This document shows positions 44,813 to 54,455 of a stretch of DNA of 64,000 bases, piece after piece. The position numbers were made by a program, and so were the translations under genes. The notes under the pieces are model-generated. The model searched no databases, was not told the origin of the DNA, and saw nothing but the letters and a program-made list of their open reading frames with translations. The number at the start of each line of letters is the position of its first letter. Positions within the stretch are counted from its first letter, which is position 1. Where the stretch lies: positions 62,001-126,000 of the forward strand of contig NZ_RIAS01000017.1 in assembly GCF_003719335.1 (NCBI RefSeq), in the 5' to 3' direction. The stretch comes from Paenibacillus amylolyticus (GTDB lineage Bacteria > Bacillota > Bacilli > Paenibacillales > Paenibacillaceae).

Positions 44813-45775
44813 GTGGCTTCAAATATGGCGGCGCTGGAACAACCCGAAACTCCCGTACCCCGCAAGATCAAACCTGAGCGATTCAGGTCTTTCAAAAAAT
44901 ATTGGGACTTATATTTGATCATGCTGCCAGGGCTCGCGTATTTTATCGTCTTTAAATACTTGCCGATGGGCGGCATCGTCATTGCATTTCAGGATTTCAG
45001 CGCCTTTGCCGGCATTCGCGGCAGTGAGTGGGTAGGACTCACCCATTTTAGAAACATGTTCATGGATAGCGAATTCTATTCCGTTTTCAAAAACACCCTG
45101 TTAATCAGTCTCTACAAACTGGTCTGGGGGTTTCCTGGACCGATTATTCTGGCTTTAATGCTCAATGAAATTCGTAACATGATGTATAAACGATCCATTC
45201 AGACCCTGGTTTATTTACCACACTTTCTATCTTGGGTCATTATCGGAGGCATTTTGATCAATGTTTTGTCTCCATCAACAGGCATCATCAACCAGCTTCT
45301 GGGCATGATCGGGCTGGAGCCCATCTTTTTCCTTGGAAGCAAGGAATGGTTTAGAACCATACTTGTAGCCAGCGATATCTGGAAGGAAGTCGGCTGGGGA
45401 GCGATAATCTACCTGGCGGCACTGTCCTCGATTGATCCTCAAATATACGAAGCCGCAGTTGTCGACGGTGCAAACAAATGGAAGCAGTTGATTCATATTA
45501 CGTTGCCATCCCTAATGGGAACGATTGTTATTTTATTCGTTCTTCGTTTGGGGAGTGTGCTGGATGTCGGGTTCGAGCAAATTTTCGTACTTTATAATCC
45601 GCTCGTCTACGACGTCGCTGATGTCATTGAAACCTACGTGTACCGAACGGGGATCACACAAGCGCAGTACAGCTTTACAACAGCCGTAGGTTTGTTCAAA
45701 TCGGTTATCAGCCTCATTCTAGTCGTATTTGCAAACCAGGCAGCCAGAAAACTCGGGCAGAACAGCTTATGGTAG
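44813..45775 (+). CDS. ABC sugar importer permease, LplB type (cassette 3)
   Basis: CUT1 membrane subunit with six helices and EAA loop YEAAVVDGANKWKQLIHITLPSL. I choose GTG 44813 because AAAAGGAGG (44797-44805) ends 7 nt before it; ATG 44807 is only 1 nt away and the open frame upstream is low-complexity. It opens the cassette permease-permease-binding protein-YesM-YesN, all on one strand. No ATPase is encoded. Confidence 0.9.
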   Translation: MASNMAALEQPETPVPRKIKPERFRSFKKYWDLYLIMLPGLAYFIVFKYLPMGGIVIAFQDFSAFAGIRGSEWVGLTHFRNMFMDSEFYSVFKNTLLISLYKLVWGFPGPIILALMLNEIRNMMYKRSIQTLVYLPHFLSWVIIGGILINVLSPSTGIINQLLGMIGLEPIFFLGSKEWFRTILVASDIWKEVGWGAIIYLAALSSIDPQIYEAAVVDGANKWKQLIHITLPSLMGTIVILFVLRLGSVLDVGFEQIFVLYNPLVYDVADVIETYVYRTGITQAQYSFTTAVGLFKSVISLILVVFANQAARKLGQNSLW

Positions 45776-45791
45776 AGAAGGGAGAGATCAC

Positions 45792-46673
45792 GTGAGACTT
45801 ACAAGGGGAGAACGAATGATATCCCGTCTGAATGTTGTGCTCCTTGGCCTTTTCGCCGTGCTGGCCTTGCTGCCCTTCCTGCATGTCGTTGCCCAGTCCT
45901 TTAGCAGTCACCAAGCAATTACGTCAGGGCGAGTACATCTGTGGCCCGTCGATTTCAGTTTTGAAGCCTATCAGAAAGTGCTGGCAGAGCAGGCATTCTT
46001 GAATGCTTTTCAAGTCAGCTTGCTTCGTACGGTAATCGGCACTGCGGTAAATGTAGTCATCACATGTATGCTCGCTTACCCGTTATCCAAGTCCTATATC
46101 CAGGGTCGTTCAGCCATTATGTTTCTGATTGTATTTACGATGCTGTTTAGCGGTGGCATGATTCCGACGTTTCTGGTTGTCAAAGCAACGGGACTGCTGA
46201 ACTCCTTCTGGGTGTATATCATACCTGGAGCTGTCAGCGCGTTTAATGTGATTATTATGAAAAACTTTTTTCAGAGTGTGCCTCTGGAACTTGAGGAATC
46301 TGCCAAAATCGATGGTTCGTCCAATGTCGGGACGTTAATCCGAATCGTCGTTCCACTATCCATGCCCGTGATCGCAACAATTACATTATTCCATGCTGTG
46401 GGGCATTGGAATGCCTTTTTTGACACCGTATTGTATGTGACCGATCGCAAGCTTTTCCCACTTCAAGTCTATTTGCGAGAATTAGTGATGTTCAATCAAT
46501 CCAACATCAGCAATAATAATGGATATTCCGCCAACATCGACAGCACCTTGCTCGCTTTGGAGTCATTGAAGGCAGCAGCACTGATCGCAAGTACACTTCC
46601 AATATTGCTGGTCTATCCTTTCTTGCAAAAACACTTTGTCAAAGGCATTATGCTTGGTTCTGTAAAAGGATAA
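45792..46673 (+). CDS. ABC sugar importer permease, LplC type (cassette 3)
   Basis: Second membrane subunit, six helices, EAA loop LEESAKIDGSSNVGTLIRIVVPL, C-terminus GIMLGSVKG. GTG 45792 follows AAGGGAGAG by about 6 nt and lies 16 bp after the LplB-type gene. Upstream in-frame codons overlap that gene and lack a ribosome site. Confidence 0.9.
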   Translation: MRLTRGERMISRLNVVLLGLFAVLALLPFLHVVAQSFSSHQAITSGRVHLWPVDFSFEAYQKVLAEQAFLNAFQVSLLRTVIGTAVNVVITCMLAYPLSKSYIQGRSAIMFLIVFTMLFSGGMIPTFLVVKATGLLNSFWVYIIPGAVSAFNVIIMKNFFQSVPLELEESAKIDGSSNVGTLIRIVVPLSMPVIATITLFHAVGHWNAFFDTVLYVTDRKLFPLQVYLRELVMFNQSNISNNNGYSANIDSTLLALESLKAAALIASTLPILLVYPFLQKHFVKGIMLGSVKG

Positions 46674-46705
46674 TATACAGCTGACCACACGGAGGGGATT
46701 GTCAT

Positions 46706-48226
46706 ATGAAAAGAAATAAAAGTAATGGATCAAGCATGGGGATTTATCTGAAACGGTCTGTAACTGTGATGGCTCTGGCCGCCTTGTTCATCGTTACCGC
46801 ATGTTCTTCTGGAGCAAAAGAAGGTACGGCAGATGGAACCGGTGAAAAACCATCCATCGAGATTGTATTAAATAATGCGGGTCGGAAGTTCCCCGAAGGC
46901 ATGGACGAAAACAAAAACCCGTACATTGATTACATTCGTGAAAATACGAATATGGACATCAAGCTGACTACCCCGCCAGCAGACGGTTATGGGGAAGCAT
47001 TGAATGTCATTATGGCATCAGGTGATCTACCGGATATGATTCTGTCCTACGACCCGAACTGGTTTGAAAGTTATGTTAGACAAAAAGCATTAACACCATT
47101 AAACGATCTGATTGATCAATACGGGCAAAATCTGAAAAAAAATATACCTGAAGAGGCTTGGAAAACAGTAACGGTCGACGGGAAAATTTATGCCATTCCA
47201 AGTTTAAATCCGATCCCGGGAAATGAAATTATATTTGCACGCAAAGACTGGCTTGATAAACTGGGGTTGAATGCACCTAAAACGCTTGATGAATATAAAA
47301 ACGTAATGCGTGCTTTCGCACAGGATGATCCCGACGGAAACGGTAAAAATGACACCTTCGGGCTGATCCTGCAAGAAAATTTGGGGAAAACAGCTCCGTT
47401 CATCGGTGCATGGGGCATTCAACGGGGTCAATGGACAGAACGGGACGGTAAGCTGGTGATGTCCAGCACTTTACCTGAGATGAAAGAAGCTCTGGCGTAT
47501 CTTGCTGACCTGTATAAGGAAAAATTAATAGATCCCGAATGGGCATTGAACAAAATGGCGAATGTGGATGAAAAAGTTGCGAGTGGTAAAGTCGGACTGT
47601 TCTCAGGAAACTGGTATGATACGAGGGGACCTATTTTAACCAATCAAAAGAATGATGAAAAGGCCGAGTGGATCACGCTGGAGTACCCGACTGGACCGGA
47701 TGGTAAACAAGGAACTTGGGGCAACAATTATGTATCCGGTTACAATGTTGTTCCAATCACTAGTAAAAACCCGGATGCTGTCATTCGCATGCTTGATTTT
47801 ATGATTGGTGATGGATATCGTACACTTGTTCTCGGCTTCGAAGGGGAAGTTTGGAACACGCAGGACGGAAAAGTTGTCACCAACTTTGATGAGCACAACA
47901 AACATATTTACCGTCAGACACTGAGTGAGGCCATTGTGCCATTAGAAGCTGAAGTTTCCAGAGATCGCCTGGATTCACTAGGGATGGAGTTCAAACTCAA
48001 TGAGATTATAGATCAGATCAACTCCGTTGCAATCCGTAATCAATACCTGGGAGTTCCGACAGCAGGTATGGGTAAAAACGGCCCGAAATTAGGCAAAATG
48101 GAAAACGAAATATTCACCAAAATCATTATGGGTGATCTGCCACTGGATGCTTTCGACCAGTTTGTCGAAGATTGGAAGAAGAACGGTGGAGAAGAAATTA
48201 CGAATGAAGTGAATCAGAGTAATTAA
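46706..48226 (+). CDS. Extracellular sugar-binding lipoprotein (cassette 3)
   Basis: Binding lipoprotein with lipobox FIVTACSS, Cys33. The mature part is about 474 residues. The ending NEIFTKIIMGDLPLDAFDQFVEDW shows it belongs with the LplA-type protein of cassette 2. A DPDGNGKNDTFG segment resembles a dockerin-like or EF-hand-like calcium loop, common in these binding proteins. The ligand is unknown. Transcription may continue to the YesM gene past a hairpin at 48262. Confidence 0.9.
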   Translation: MKRNKSNGSSMGIYLKRSVTVMALAALFIVTACSSGAKEGTADGTGEKPSIEIVLNNAGRKFPEGMDENKNPYIDYIRENTNMDIKLTTPPADGYGEALNVIMASGDLPDMILSYDPNWFESYVRQKALTPLNDLIDQYGQNLKKNIPEEAWKTVTVDGKIYAIPSLNPIPGNEIIFARKDWLDKLGLNAPKTLDEYKNVMRAFAQDDPDGNGKNDTFGLILQENLGKTAPFIGAWGIQRGQWTERDGKLVMSSTLPEMKEALAYLADLYKEKLIDPEWALNKMANVDEKVASGKVGLFSGNWYDTRGPILTNQKNDEKAEWITLEYPTGPDGKQGTWGNNYVSGYNVVPITSKNPDAVIRMLDFMIGDGYRTLVLGFEGEVWNTQDGKVVTNFDEHNKHIYRQTLSEAIVPLEAEVSRDRLDSLGMEFKLNEIIDQINSVAIRNQYLGVPTAGMGKNGPKLGKMENEIFTKIIMGDLPLDAFDQFVEDWKKNGGEEITNEVNQSN

Positions 48227-48261
48227 AAAGTTCAGTTAGTATAGGTAGAGAAGGCAATTTC

Positions 48262-48290
48262 GAAACAGCGCTCAAATTGGGCGCTGTTTC
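48262..48290 (+). terminator. Hairpin between binding protein and sensor kinase
   Basis: GAAACAGCGC (48262-48271) and GCGCTGTTTC (48281-48290) pair perfectly but no T run follows. It may stabilise the 3' end of the highly expressed binding-protein mRNA while letting some transcription continue. Confidence 0.6.
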
Positions 48291-48377
48291 AGCCGGTTCA
48301 ACAAGCAACACCCCTGCTAAGCGTAAGCGTATAAATAAACGTAACATATCGTATCTGTCTTTGGGGGAGTGCAGCAA

Positions 48378-50231
48378 ATGAAATGGCTCAAACGATTGCA
48401 GAATCATTATTCCCAGTCCATTCAAGTGAAACTGACCTGTTATTTTCTCTTGATTCTGTTGCCACTGGTTGCTTTCAGTATCTATGCTAACGTGAAATCC
48501 CGGCAGATTCTGGAGCAGGAGCTTGGTGAGCGAACAATCAGTGCGATGAGTTCGGGTCTGGAGTTTGTGGATCTGACGCTCGGAAGCATCAAAAACTTAT
48601 CTACGCTCATCTCGACAGACTCCAATTTATTATCCTTACTGTCTCATGAAGAAGAAACGCTGAGTCCTGGTGCTATTATGGATTTCTCCCGTGTGATTGA
48701 GCGAATTACAGATATCACTGCGGTGAATGATTATTTGAGTAACGTCATGATCTATCATCATGCTTCGAGTTCCTTAATGACTACCAAGCTTGGCTTGATA
48801 CATCTCGATTCCTCCGATTCGGAGCGATGGCACGCGGATGCCCTAAAAGCAAATGGTGCAAGTATCTACTACTTGCCAGATCGTTACAAAGAGACCATGG
48901 CAGGGAGAGCAGACTCCATCTATAATCGTAACGACCTCATCATGATGAGACTGCTAGATTTTTATCGTGTAGATAAAAGTGAAAACGTACTGATGTTGTC
49001 CATATCCAAAAGTAAGCTGTTGCGTTCTCTGTCATCTTTAGTGGAAAAGAATCAATCCAAGCTCTATCTGTACGATGATCAGGATCGAATGATTGTCTCC
49101 AATGCTGCCGATGAACCACAATCTTTTGAGCTTCATGAAGTTCAGGTAGATCAAATCATTGTACAGGACAGCCTGGAGAGTAACGAGAAAAACATGATAT
49201 TACGGGTGACCTCACCCCGGAGTGGATGGTCCATTTTACTGGTGCAGCCTGAAAAAGAAGTTTATATGAAATCAAAACCGCTGGAAATCTTTACGTACGG
49301 TATCATCGTTCTTAGTGTGGTCCTTGCATTCTGGATTGCTTGGCTGGTGTACAGTGGAATATCTTCTCCCATTTCCGGTCTGGTTTCAGGCATGAGACAG
49401 CTGCGAAAGGGGAATTTAAACATCCAGCTTGAGAATAAAAGACAAGATGAATTAGGTTTTTTAACAGATTCATTTAATCAGACGGTGACGCAACAAAGGC
49501 ATTTAATTAAAGACATCTATGAGCAGCAGCTGCGCATGACCAAAACAGAGCTGAAGTTGCTGCAAGCGCAGATTAATCCGCACTTTTTGTACAATACACT
49601 TGATTCCATCTACTGGACAGCCAAAAATTATGATGCTGAAGAAATCAGTACCATGGTACTGAATCTGTCGAGTTTTTTCAGACTTAGCCTGAGCAAAGGG
49701 CAAGAAACATTTACGGTAGAGGAAACGTTCAAACATCTGCATTATTATGTACGCATTCAGCAAATCCGTTTTTCCGAACAGTTCACTATCACTTACCATG
49801 CCTCTGAAAATAGCAGACATCTGCATATTTTGAAATTGCTGCTTCAACCGTTAGTTGAAAATGCCATTTTGCATGGGCTTGAAAAACGAAAAAAAGGGGG
49901 TACTTTGAACATAAGTACAAACGTCATTCATGATCGATTGGTCATTCAAGTCAGTGATAACGGGCGCGGGATTCCGAAAGAACGGTTAGACCAAATTCAG
50001 GAAGCACTCGCACTCATAAAGAAGGGGAATATAACGTCACCTTCGGAACGAAATTCATCGTTTTTCGCTTTGCTCAATGTGCAAGCACGTATAGGCATCT
50101 ATTACGGAGAGACAGCTGATCTAATTATTGAAAGCATAGAAGGCGAAGGCACAACGGCCACCATGAAATTCCCCGTCAACCGCTGTAGTAAGGACAGAAG
50201 GGAGTCAGAACATGAACCTAATGATTGTTGA
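48378..50231 (+). CDS. YesM-type sensor histidine kinase (cassette 3)
   Basis: Membrane sensor kinase: first helix about residues 19-37, extracellular sensor, second helix about 305-325, HAMP linker, then kinase. His402 in AQINPHFLYNTL is the phospho-acceptor; the ATP site includes QPLVENAILHGL and DNGRGIP. ATG 48378 follows GGGGGAG by 8 nt. Its end overlaps the YesN-type regulator by 20 nt, so the pair is translationally coupled. It probably senses the sugar handled by the cassette upstream. Confidence 0.92.
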   Translation: MKWLKRLQNHYSQSIQVKLTCYFLLILLPLVAFSIYANVKSRQILEQELGERTISAMSSGLEFVDLTLGSIKNLSTLISTDSNLLSLLSHEEETLSPGAIMDFSRVIERITDITAVNDYLSNVMIYHHASSSLMTTKLGLIHLDSSDSERWHADALKANGASIYYLPDRYKETMAGRADSIYNRNDLIMMRLLDFYRVDKSENVLMLSISKSKLLRSLSSLVEKNQSKLYLYDDQDRMIVSNAADEPQSFELHEVQVDQIIVQDSLESNEKNMILRVTSPRSGWSILLVQPEKEVYMKSKPLEIFTYGIIVLSVVLAFWIAWLVYSGISSPISGLVSGMRQLRKGNLNIQLENKRQDELGFLTDSFNQTVTQQRHLIKDIYEQQLRMTKTELKLLQAQINPHFLYNTLDSIYWTAKNYDAEEISTMVLNLSSFFRLSLSKGQETFTVEETFKHLHYYVRIQQIRFSEQFTITYHASENSRHLHILKLLLQPLVENAILHGLEKRKKGGTLNISTNVIHDRLVIQVSDNGRGIPKERLDQIQEALALIKKGNITSPSERNSSFFALLNVQARIGIYYGETADLIIESIEGEGTTATMKFPVNRCSKDRRESEHEPNDC

Positions 50232-51840
50232 AGATGAGATTCGAATTATGAATAGTCTAGTTAACAATATCCCATGGAATGAGTATGACATTGAGGTGGT
50301 GGCCGCAGCCGAGAACGGGCTCGAGGCGTTAAGTCTCATTGAACGTAAAAAACCTGATATTGTACTGCTTGATATTGAAATGCCCGAAATGGACGGTCTG
50401 ACTTTGGCTAAACTCGTTCGAGAATTGGAACCCCAGATTAAATTGGTTGTGCTCAGTGGCCATGATGATTTTCACTATGCCCAAGCGGCAGTGGGACTTG
50501 GCGTAATGAAGTATTTACTTAAACCTGCAGGCGATCAAGAGATTATGGATGCTGTTTTGCAAGCTGCCGGAGAGATTCGCAAAGAACTCATGGAGAAGCA
50601 CAGTATGCTTGAATTAAAGCGGAAGTGGCAGGATCGACTGCCTCAGCTGCAAGATGATTTTTATCGAAACTGGATGATGGATCGTTATGCGGAATGGGAA
50701 CTGCAAAAACATATGCAGGAGTTAAATCTATCCTTGAACGTTTTCTCAACCTTTGTCGTCGCCGTGTGTGAAATAGACCCGCTTTCGGAGCAAGACGTAC
50801 GGTTCACATCCTCTGATCAATCTTTATTGCAGTTTTCGCTGGAATGCATCACTTCTGAATGTCTTCGGGACGAGGATTGCCGGGTGTTTACGGATGCGGA
50901 CGGAGCAACAATTCTGCTGTTTGTGGGGAAACCCGAAGAATCGGAGCAGGAAGTGATCCAACGGATCAACGTAAATGTAGCACGGTTGTTGAACATCGTG
51001 AAGGAATGCCTGAAAATCACAGCCAGTGCCGGACTAGGAACCTTCGGTTCATGGGATCATGTATCGCTTTCGTACCGTCAAGCGCGCCGTGCAATACAAG
51101 AGCGGGCCATCTATGGGAATGATATGTTCATTCCGTATTTGGATGTGGCAAGCAGCAGACAACCCGTACAATTTGATTCTGATTTTGAAAAACAGCTAGA
51201 GATTGCGGTTCATACCGACGATTCATTGGAAGTCATCCGTCTGATTGAGAACTACTTTGAGCAGCTATATGCCTATGATGTATCTACTCAACGTGTATAT
51301 GAACATCTGTTGTATCTAAGCAGTTTGTTCACTCGAATCATTCAATCCAGAGGCTGGTCGATGCAGCAAGTGCTACAAGAAGACTATTCCGCATTCCTTG
51401 CCTTCGGATCACTGCTGTCCAAAGATCAGATCGTGACATGGGCGAAAAGAGTCGCCAGTCGAATCATTCTTTACCGGGAGAAGGAACGGAAACATTCGAG
51501 CCATGAGCTTGTTAAAAAGATGCTCGATACGGTCGAACTCATGCTGGGAAAAGAAGAATTGACATTGCACACGCTTGCCGAGCGTTTATATGTCAACCCT
51601 TCATACCTCAGCCGCCTCTTCAAAAAAGAAGAGGGGAAGTCGTTCTCCGAATACGTGCTGAAACGAAGTATGGAATACGCCAAAGAACTGTTATTAAACG
51701 GGGTTAAAGTTTATGATGCTGCTGAGGCAGCCGGTTATCGTGACGTTAGTTATTTTGCCAAAGTGTTCCGCAAATATTGGGGAGTCGCGCCGAGCGAATT
51801 CAAACGTCAGGAACGTACTACTGAGCTGACCCCGGATTAG
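50212..51840 (+). CDS. YesN-type response regulator with AraC domain (cassette 3)
   Basis: Receiver domain with E7/D8 and phospho-acceptor D54 (LLDIEMP) and the K in LLKPAG, a long middle region, and a C-terminal AraC double HTH (NPSYLSRLFKKEEGKSF; AAEAAGYRDVSYFAKVFRKYWG). It overlaps the kinase gene. Probably activates cassette 3. It ends 23 bp before the convergent LacI-type gene with no clear terminator. Confidence 0.92.
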   Translation: MNLMIVEDEIRIMNSLVNNIPWNEYDIEVVAAAENGLEALSLIERKKPDIVLLDIEMPEMDGLTLAKLVRELEPQIKLVVLSGHDDFHYAQAAVGLGVMKYLLKPAGDQEIMDAVLQAAGEIRKELMEKHSMLELKRKWQDRLPQLQDDFYRNWMMDRYAEWELQKHMQELNLSLNVFSTFVVAVCEIDPLSEQDVRFTSSDQSLLQFSLECITSECLRDEDCRVFTDADGATILLFVGKPEESEQEVIQRINVNVARLLNIVKECLKITASAGLGTFGSWDHVSLSYRQARRAIQERAIYGNDMFIPYLDVASSRQPVQFDSDFEKQLEIAVHTDDSLEVIRLIENYFEQLYAYDVSTQRVYEHLLYLSSLFTRIIQSRGWSMQQVLQEDYSAFLAFGSLLSKDQIVTWAKRVASRIILYREKERKHSSHELVKKMLDTVELMLGKEELTLHTLAERLYVNPSYLSRLFKKEEGKSFSEYVLKRSMEYAKELLLNGVKVYDAAEAAGYRDVSYFAKVFRKYWGVAPSEFKRQERTTELTPD

Positions 51841-51863
51841 GGCCACACTATCGGATACGCTTC

Positions 51864-52913
51864 TCACGCTCGTCGTTTCGTAATATCACTCACCGTCGCG
51901 CCAGAATGAAATGCTCCTTGCAGGCGGATATGCTCATAGGGCAGGCTCGGATTAGAAATTCTCCATAACATCCGATCCGCCCCGCGCACCCCCACCTCTT
52001 TCACAGGCAGTTGTGGCCGTGTCAAATCAGGGATTAGCTCTGAAGCAGCATGCTCCAAACCGATCAGAGAGCAATCCTGAGGGATTTGCCGGGTCAGTAG
52101 ACTGCATCCGTAATAAATCCACGCTAAATCATGCTCCATGCCTACCAGAATCGCGGTTGGTTTTTCCTTTTCCAATAAATCCGTCAACTGCTGGATATAC
52201 AACGCTTTGGACTGAAGTCTTGTCAAATGTTGATCTTCATTCACGGGAATTCCTTCGAGCTGTAGCGCTTCCTGAAAAGCATGCCAGCGCAGCCGGAAGC
52301 CGCGATGCATTCGTATGTCTCCAATGTACAAAATACGTGAATGGCCCTTGCTAACGAGAAAACGAACAGACTGGTGCACCGCCGACGAAACATCCCATAT
52401 CACACTATCCACCTGTGCAACAGGCGGCGGGTAATTAAGCAAAATCTTGGGGAGATCAAGCTCCATCAATCTGGCCTCCATAGGCGGAAGAATCATCGGT
52501 CCAATAAAGAAACCGTCCAGATAAAGTAATTGATTCTCGTCCATCCAATCAAAAAATTGCGAATCTGAAACTGTACCCTGTGGTGCAAAAAGTATTTCCA
52601 GTTTGTGCCCAAACTCGGCAAGTCGGGACTTGATACCCTCATACAAAGAGTGATGAATGAACGGCAGTTCTGTGTTCGGCACGATAAACGCGAACCTTCG
52701 CGGCTTGGAAGAATAGATGGGGATCTGCTCAACCGCCAAGCTGCGCTCTTGCTCCTTGGTTCGATACCCCAACCGGTTAGCAAGGGCAACGACCTCATTA
52801 CGTGTATGCTCGGACATCCCCGGCAGACCGCGTAAAGCCTTGGACACCGTGTGTACGGTCAGATCAAGCTGATCCGCAATCATTTTTAGCGTAACCTTCT
52901 TGGGAATGGGCAT
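51864..52913 (-). CDS. LacI-family regulator divergent from an FAD oxidoreductase
   Basis: LacI-type HTH near the N-terminus (LKMIADQLDLTVHTVSKALRGLPG) and a sensor domain to residue 349. ATG 52913 is preceded by AAGGTGG; the upstream open frame has no ribosome site and runs into the promoter. It is divergent from the FAD oxidoreductase at 53040 and probably controls it. The shared 127-bp region holds two 11-bp direct repeats overlapping the regulator's own promoter. Confidence 0.9.
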   Translation of the reverse strand: MPIPKKVTLKMIADQLDLTVHTVSKALRGLPGMSEHTRNEVVALANRLGYRTKEQERSLAVEQIPIYSSKPRRFAFIVPNTELPFIHHSLYEGIKSRLAEFGHKLEILFAPQGTVSDSQFFDWMDENQLLYLDGFFIGPMILPPMEARLMELDLPKILLNYPPPVAQVDSVIWDVSSAVHQSVRFLVSKGHSRILYIGDIRMHRGFRLRWHAFQEALQLEGIPVNEDQHLTRLQSKALYIQQLTDLLEKEKPTAILVGMEHDLAWIYYGCSLLTRQIPQDCSLIGLEHAASELIPDLTRPQLPVKEVGVRGADRMLWRISNPSLPYEHIRLQGAFHSGATVSDITKRRA

Positions 52914-52943
52914 ATGAACCACCTTAACGATCAATTTTCTATC

Positions 52944-52987
52944 ATTATAGATAAAACCAACCAAAAGTGAAACTAAAGTGTAACTAA
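52944..52987 (-). promoter_or_regulatory. Promoter of the LacI-type gene with overlapping 11-bp direct repeats
   Basis: On the minus strand: -35 TTTCAC (52972-52967), 17-nt spacer, -10 TATAAT (52949-52944). On the plus strand AGTGAAACTAA (52966-52976) and AGTGTAACTAA (52977-52987) are tandem units differing at one base; they cover the -35. Confidence 0.55.
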
Positions 52988-53039
52988 AAATAAGGTTCGA
53001 TGGCAGTTAAAATGAAAGTAATTCATGGAGGTGGTTCAC

Positions 53040-54401
53040 ATGACTCAACCCAAATCAGAGATACGAATTCCGGAACGTCGTATTCCGTTATATAGCGAAG
53101 TGGATGTATTGGTCGCTGGAGGAGGACCTTCTGGCGTAGCAGCAGCGTTGGCCGCTGCAAGAAACGGAGCATCTGTATTACTTATTGAGCAGCGAGGTTA
53201 CCTTGGAGGCATGGCGACGGTATCCCAGGTTCCAGCCTTTTGCCCATACACCGATCAGGTTAAACCCGTGATTCGCGGGATCGGACTGGAAATCCTGAAT
53301 GATATGAAGTGCAATATGGAGGAAACGTTCCGTAAAGATTGGCAGGATATGCTGGACTGGGTTCCTATTGATGCGGAAGTGTTAAAGAGGGTGCTGGACG
53401 ATAAGATGATGGAAGCGGGCGTGCAAGTGTTATACCATACGTTCGTTGGAGATGTTCTGCATAAGGATGGTTGTGTGGAAGCTGTCATTATTCATAACAA
53501 AAGTGGAACACAGGCAGTGAAGGGCAACATTTATATTGATGCCACCAGTGATGCGGATATCACCTATCTTGCCGGCGGACAGCTCCTCAAGGGTGGTGAG
53601 AACGGAGAATTGCAGCCGGGCACGATGTGTTTTGTGCTTACCCATCTGGATCGAAGCCAATTCCTGTCCAGCGTGGAGGTTCACGGCAAGGATTTGAAAC
53701 ATGCCATCCGTCAAGCTAAAGAAGAAGGACGTCTGCATGTAGCGCGAGAGTGGGCGGGGATTTCATGGCTGAACAACCATACGGCAGGTCTTAACTTTGG
53801 TCACGTCTTTGGTATTGACGGCTCGAATGCGGAGGATTTAACACGCGGGGCGATCCAAGGCAGGGCACTGGCTGCACATATTACCGAATGGTTACGTGAG
53901 GCTATCCCCGGATTTGAGAACGCTTTCCTGACATTGACCGGTGAACAGGTTGGCATCCGGGAGACTCGGCGAATTGTGGGCGACTATACGATTACAGCTG
54001 ACGATTTCATGGCTTGCCGTTCGTTCTCCGATGACATCGCACGTAATGCTTATTTTATCGATATTCATATGGCTAAACCGACAAGTGGTATGACGATGAT
54101 TCATCTGCCAGCAGGGGAGTCACACGGGATACCTTATCGTTCTTTACTTCCTGCAGGTATTCAAAATGTAATTGTAGCCGGCAGATCCATCTCTACAGAC
54201 CGAGCAACACAAGGCTCCGCGCGAGTCATGCCGAATTGTTTTGCCATGGGTGAAGCTGCCGGAACAGCTGCTGCGATGCTTCGAGAGAATGGATCGAATG
54301 AGACACGAAGTATCGATGTAAGTGCTTTGCAGAGCAGGCTTGTCCGCCAAGGGGCGTGGCTGGGGGAAGCGTTAAACGAGCTTTACTTGGAGCAAGCGTA
54401 A
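53040..54401 (+). CDS. FAD-dependent oxidoreductase (FAD_oxidored/PF12831 type)
   Basis: Flavoprotein of about 453 residues. The N-terminal dinucleotide fold is VDVLVAGGGPSGVAAALAAARNG with LLIEQRGYLGGMAT; the C-terminal FAD site includes NVIVAGRSISTDRATQGSARVMP and GEAAGTAAAM. These are hallmarks of PF12831, whose members often occur beside sugar catabolism genes and are of uncertain substrate. ATG 53040 follows GGAGG (53027-53031) by 8 nt. No signal peptide. Likely controlled by the divergent LacI-type protein. Confidence 0.85.
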   Translation: MTQPKSEIRIPERRIPLYSEVDVLVAGGGPSGVAAALAAARNGASVLLIEQRGYLGGMATVSQVPAFCPYTDQVKPVIRGIGLEILNDMKCNMEETFRKDWQDMLDWVPIDAEVLKRVLDDKMMEAGVQVLYHTFVGDVLHKDGCVEAVIIHNKSGTQAVKGNIYIDATSDADITYLAGGQLLKGGENGELQPGTMCFVLTHLDRSQFLSSVEVHGKDLKHAIRQAKEEGRLHVAREWAGISWLNNHTAGLNFGHVFGIDGSNAEDLTRGAIQGRALAAHITEWLREAIPGFENAFLTLTGEQVGIRETRRIVGDYTITADDFMACRSFSDDIARNAYFIDIHMAKPTSGMTMIHLPAGESHGIPYRSLLPAGIQNVIVAGRSISTDRATQGSARVMPNCFAMGEAAGTAAAMLRENGSNETRSIDVSALQSRLVRQGAWLGEALNELYLEQA

Positions 54402-54455
54402 TCAAGCTTCAATCAAAGGGAGAAAAACTTCGGATGATGCTGGAGGGGTTGCGTA

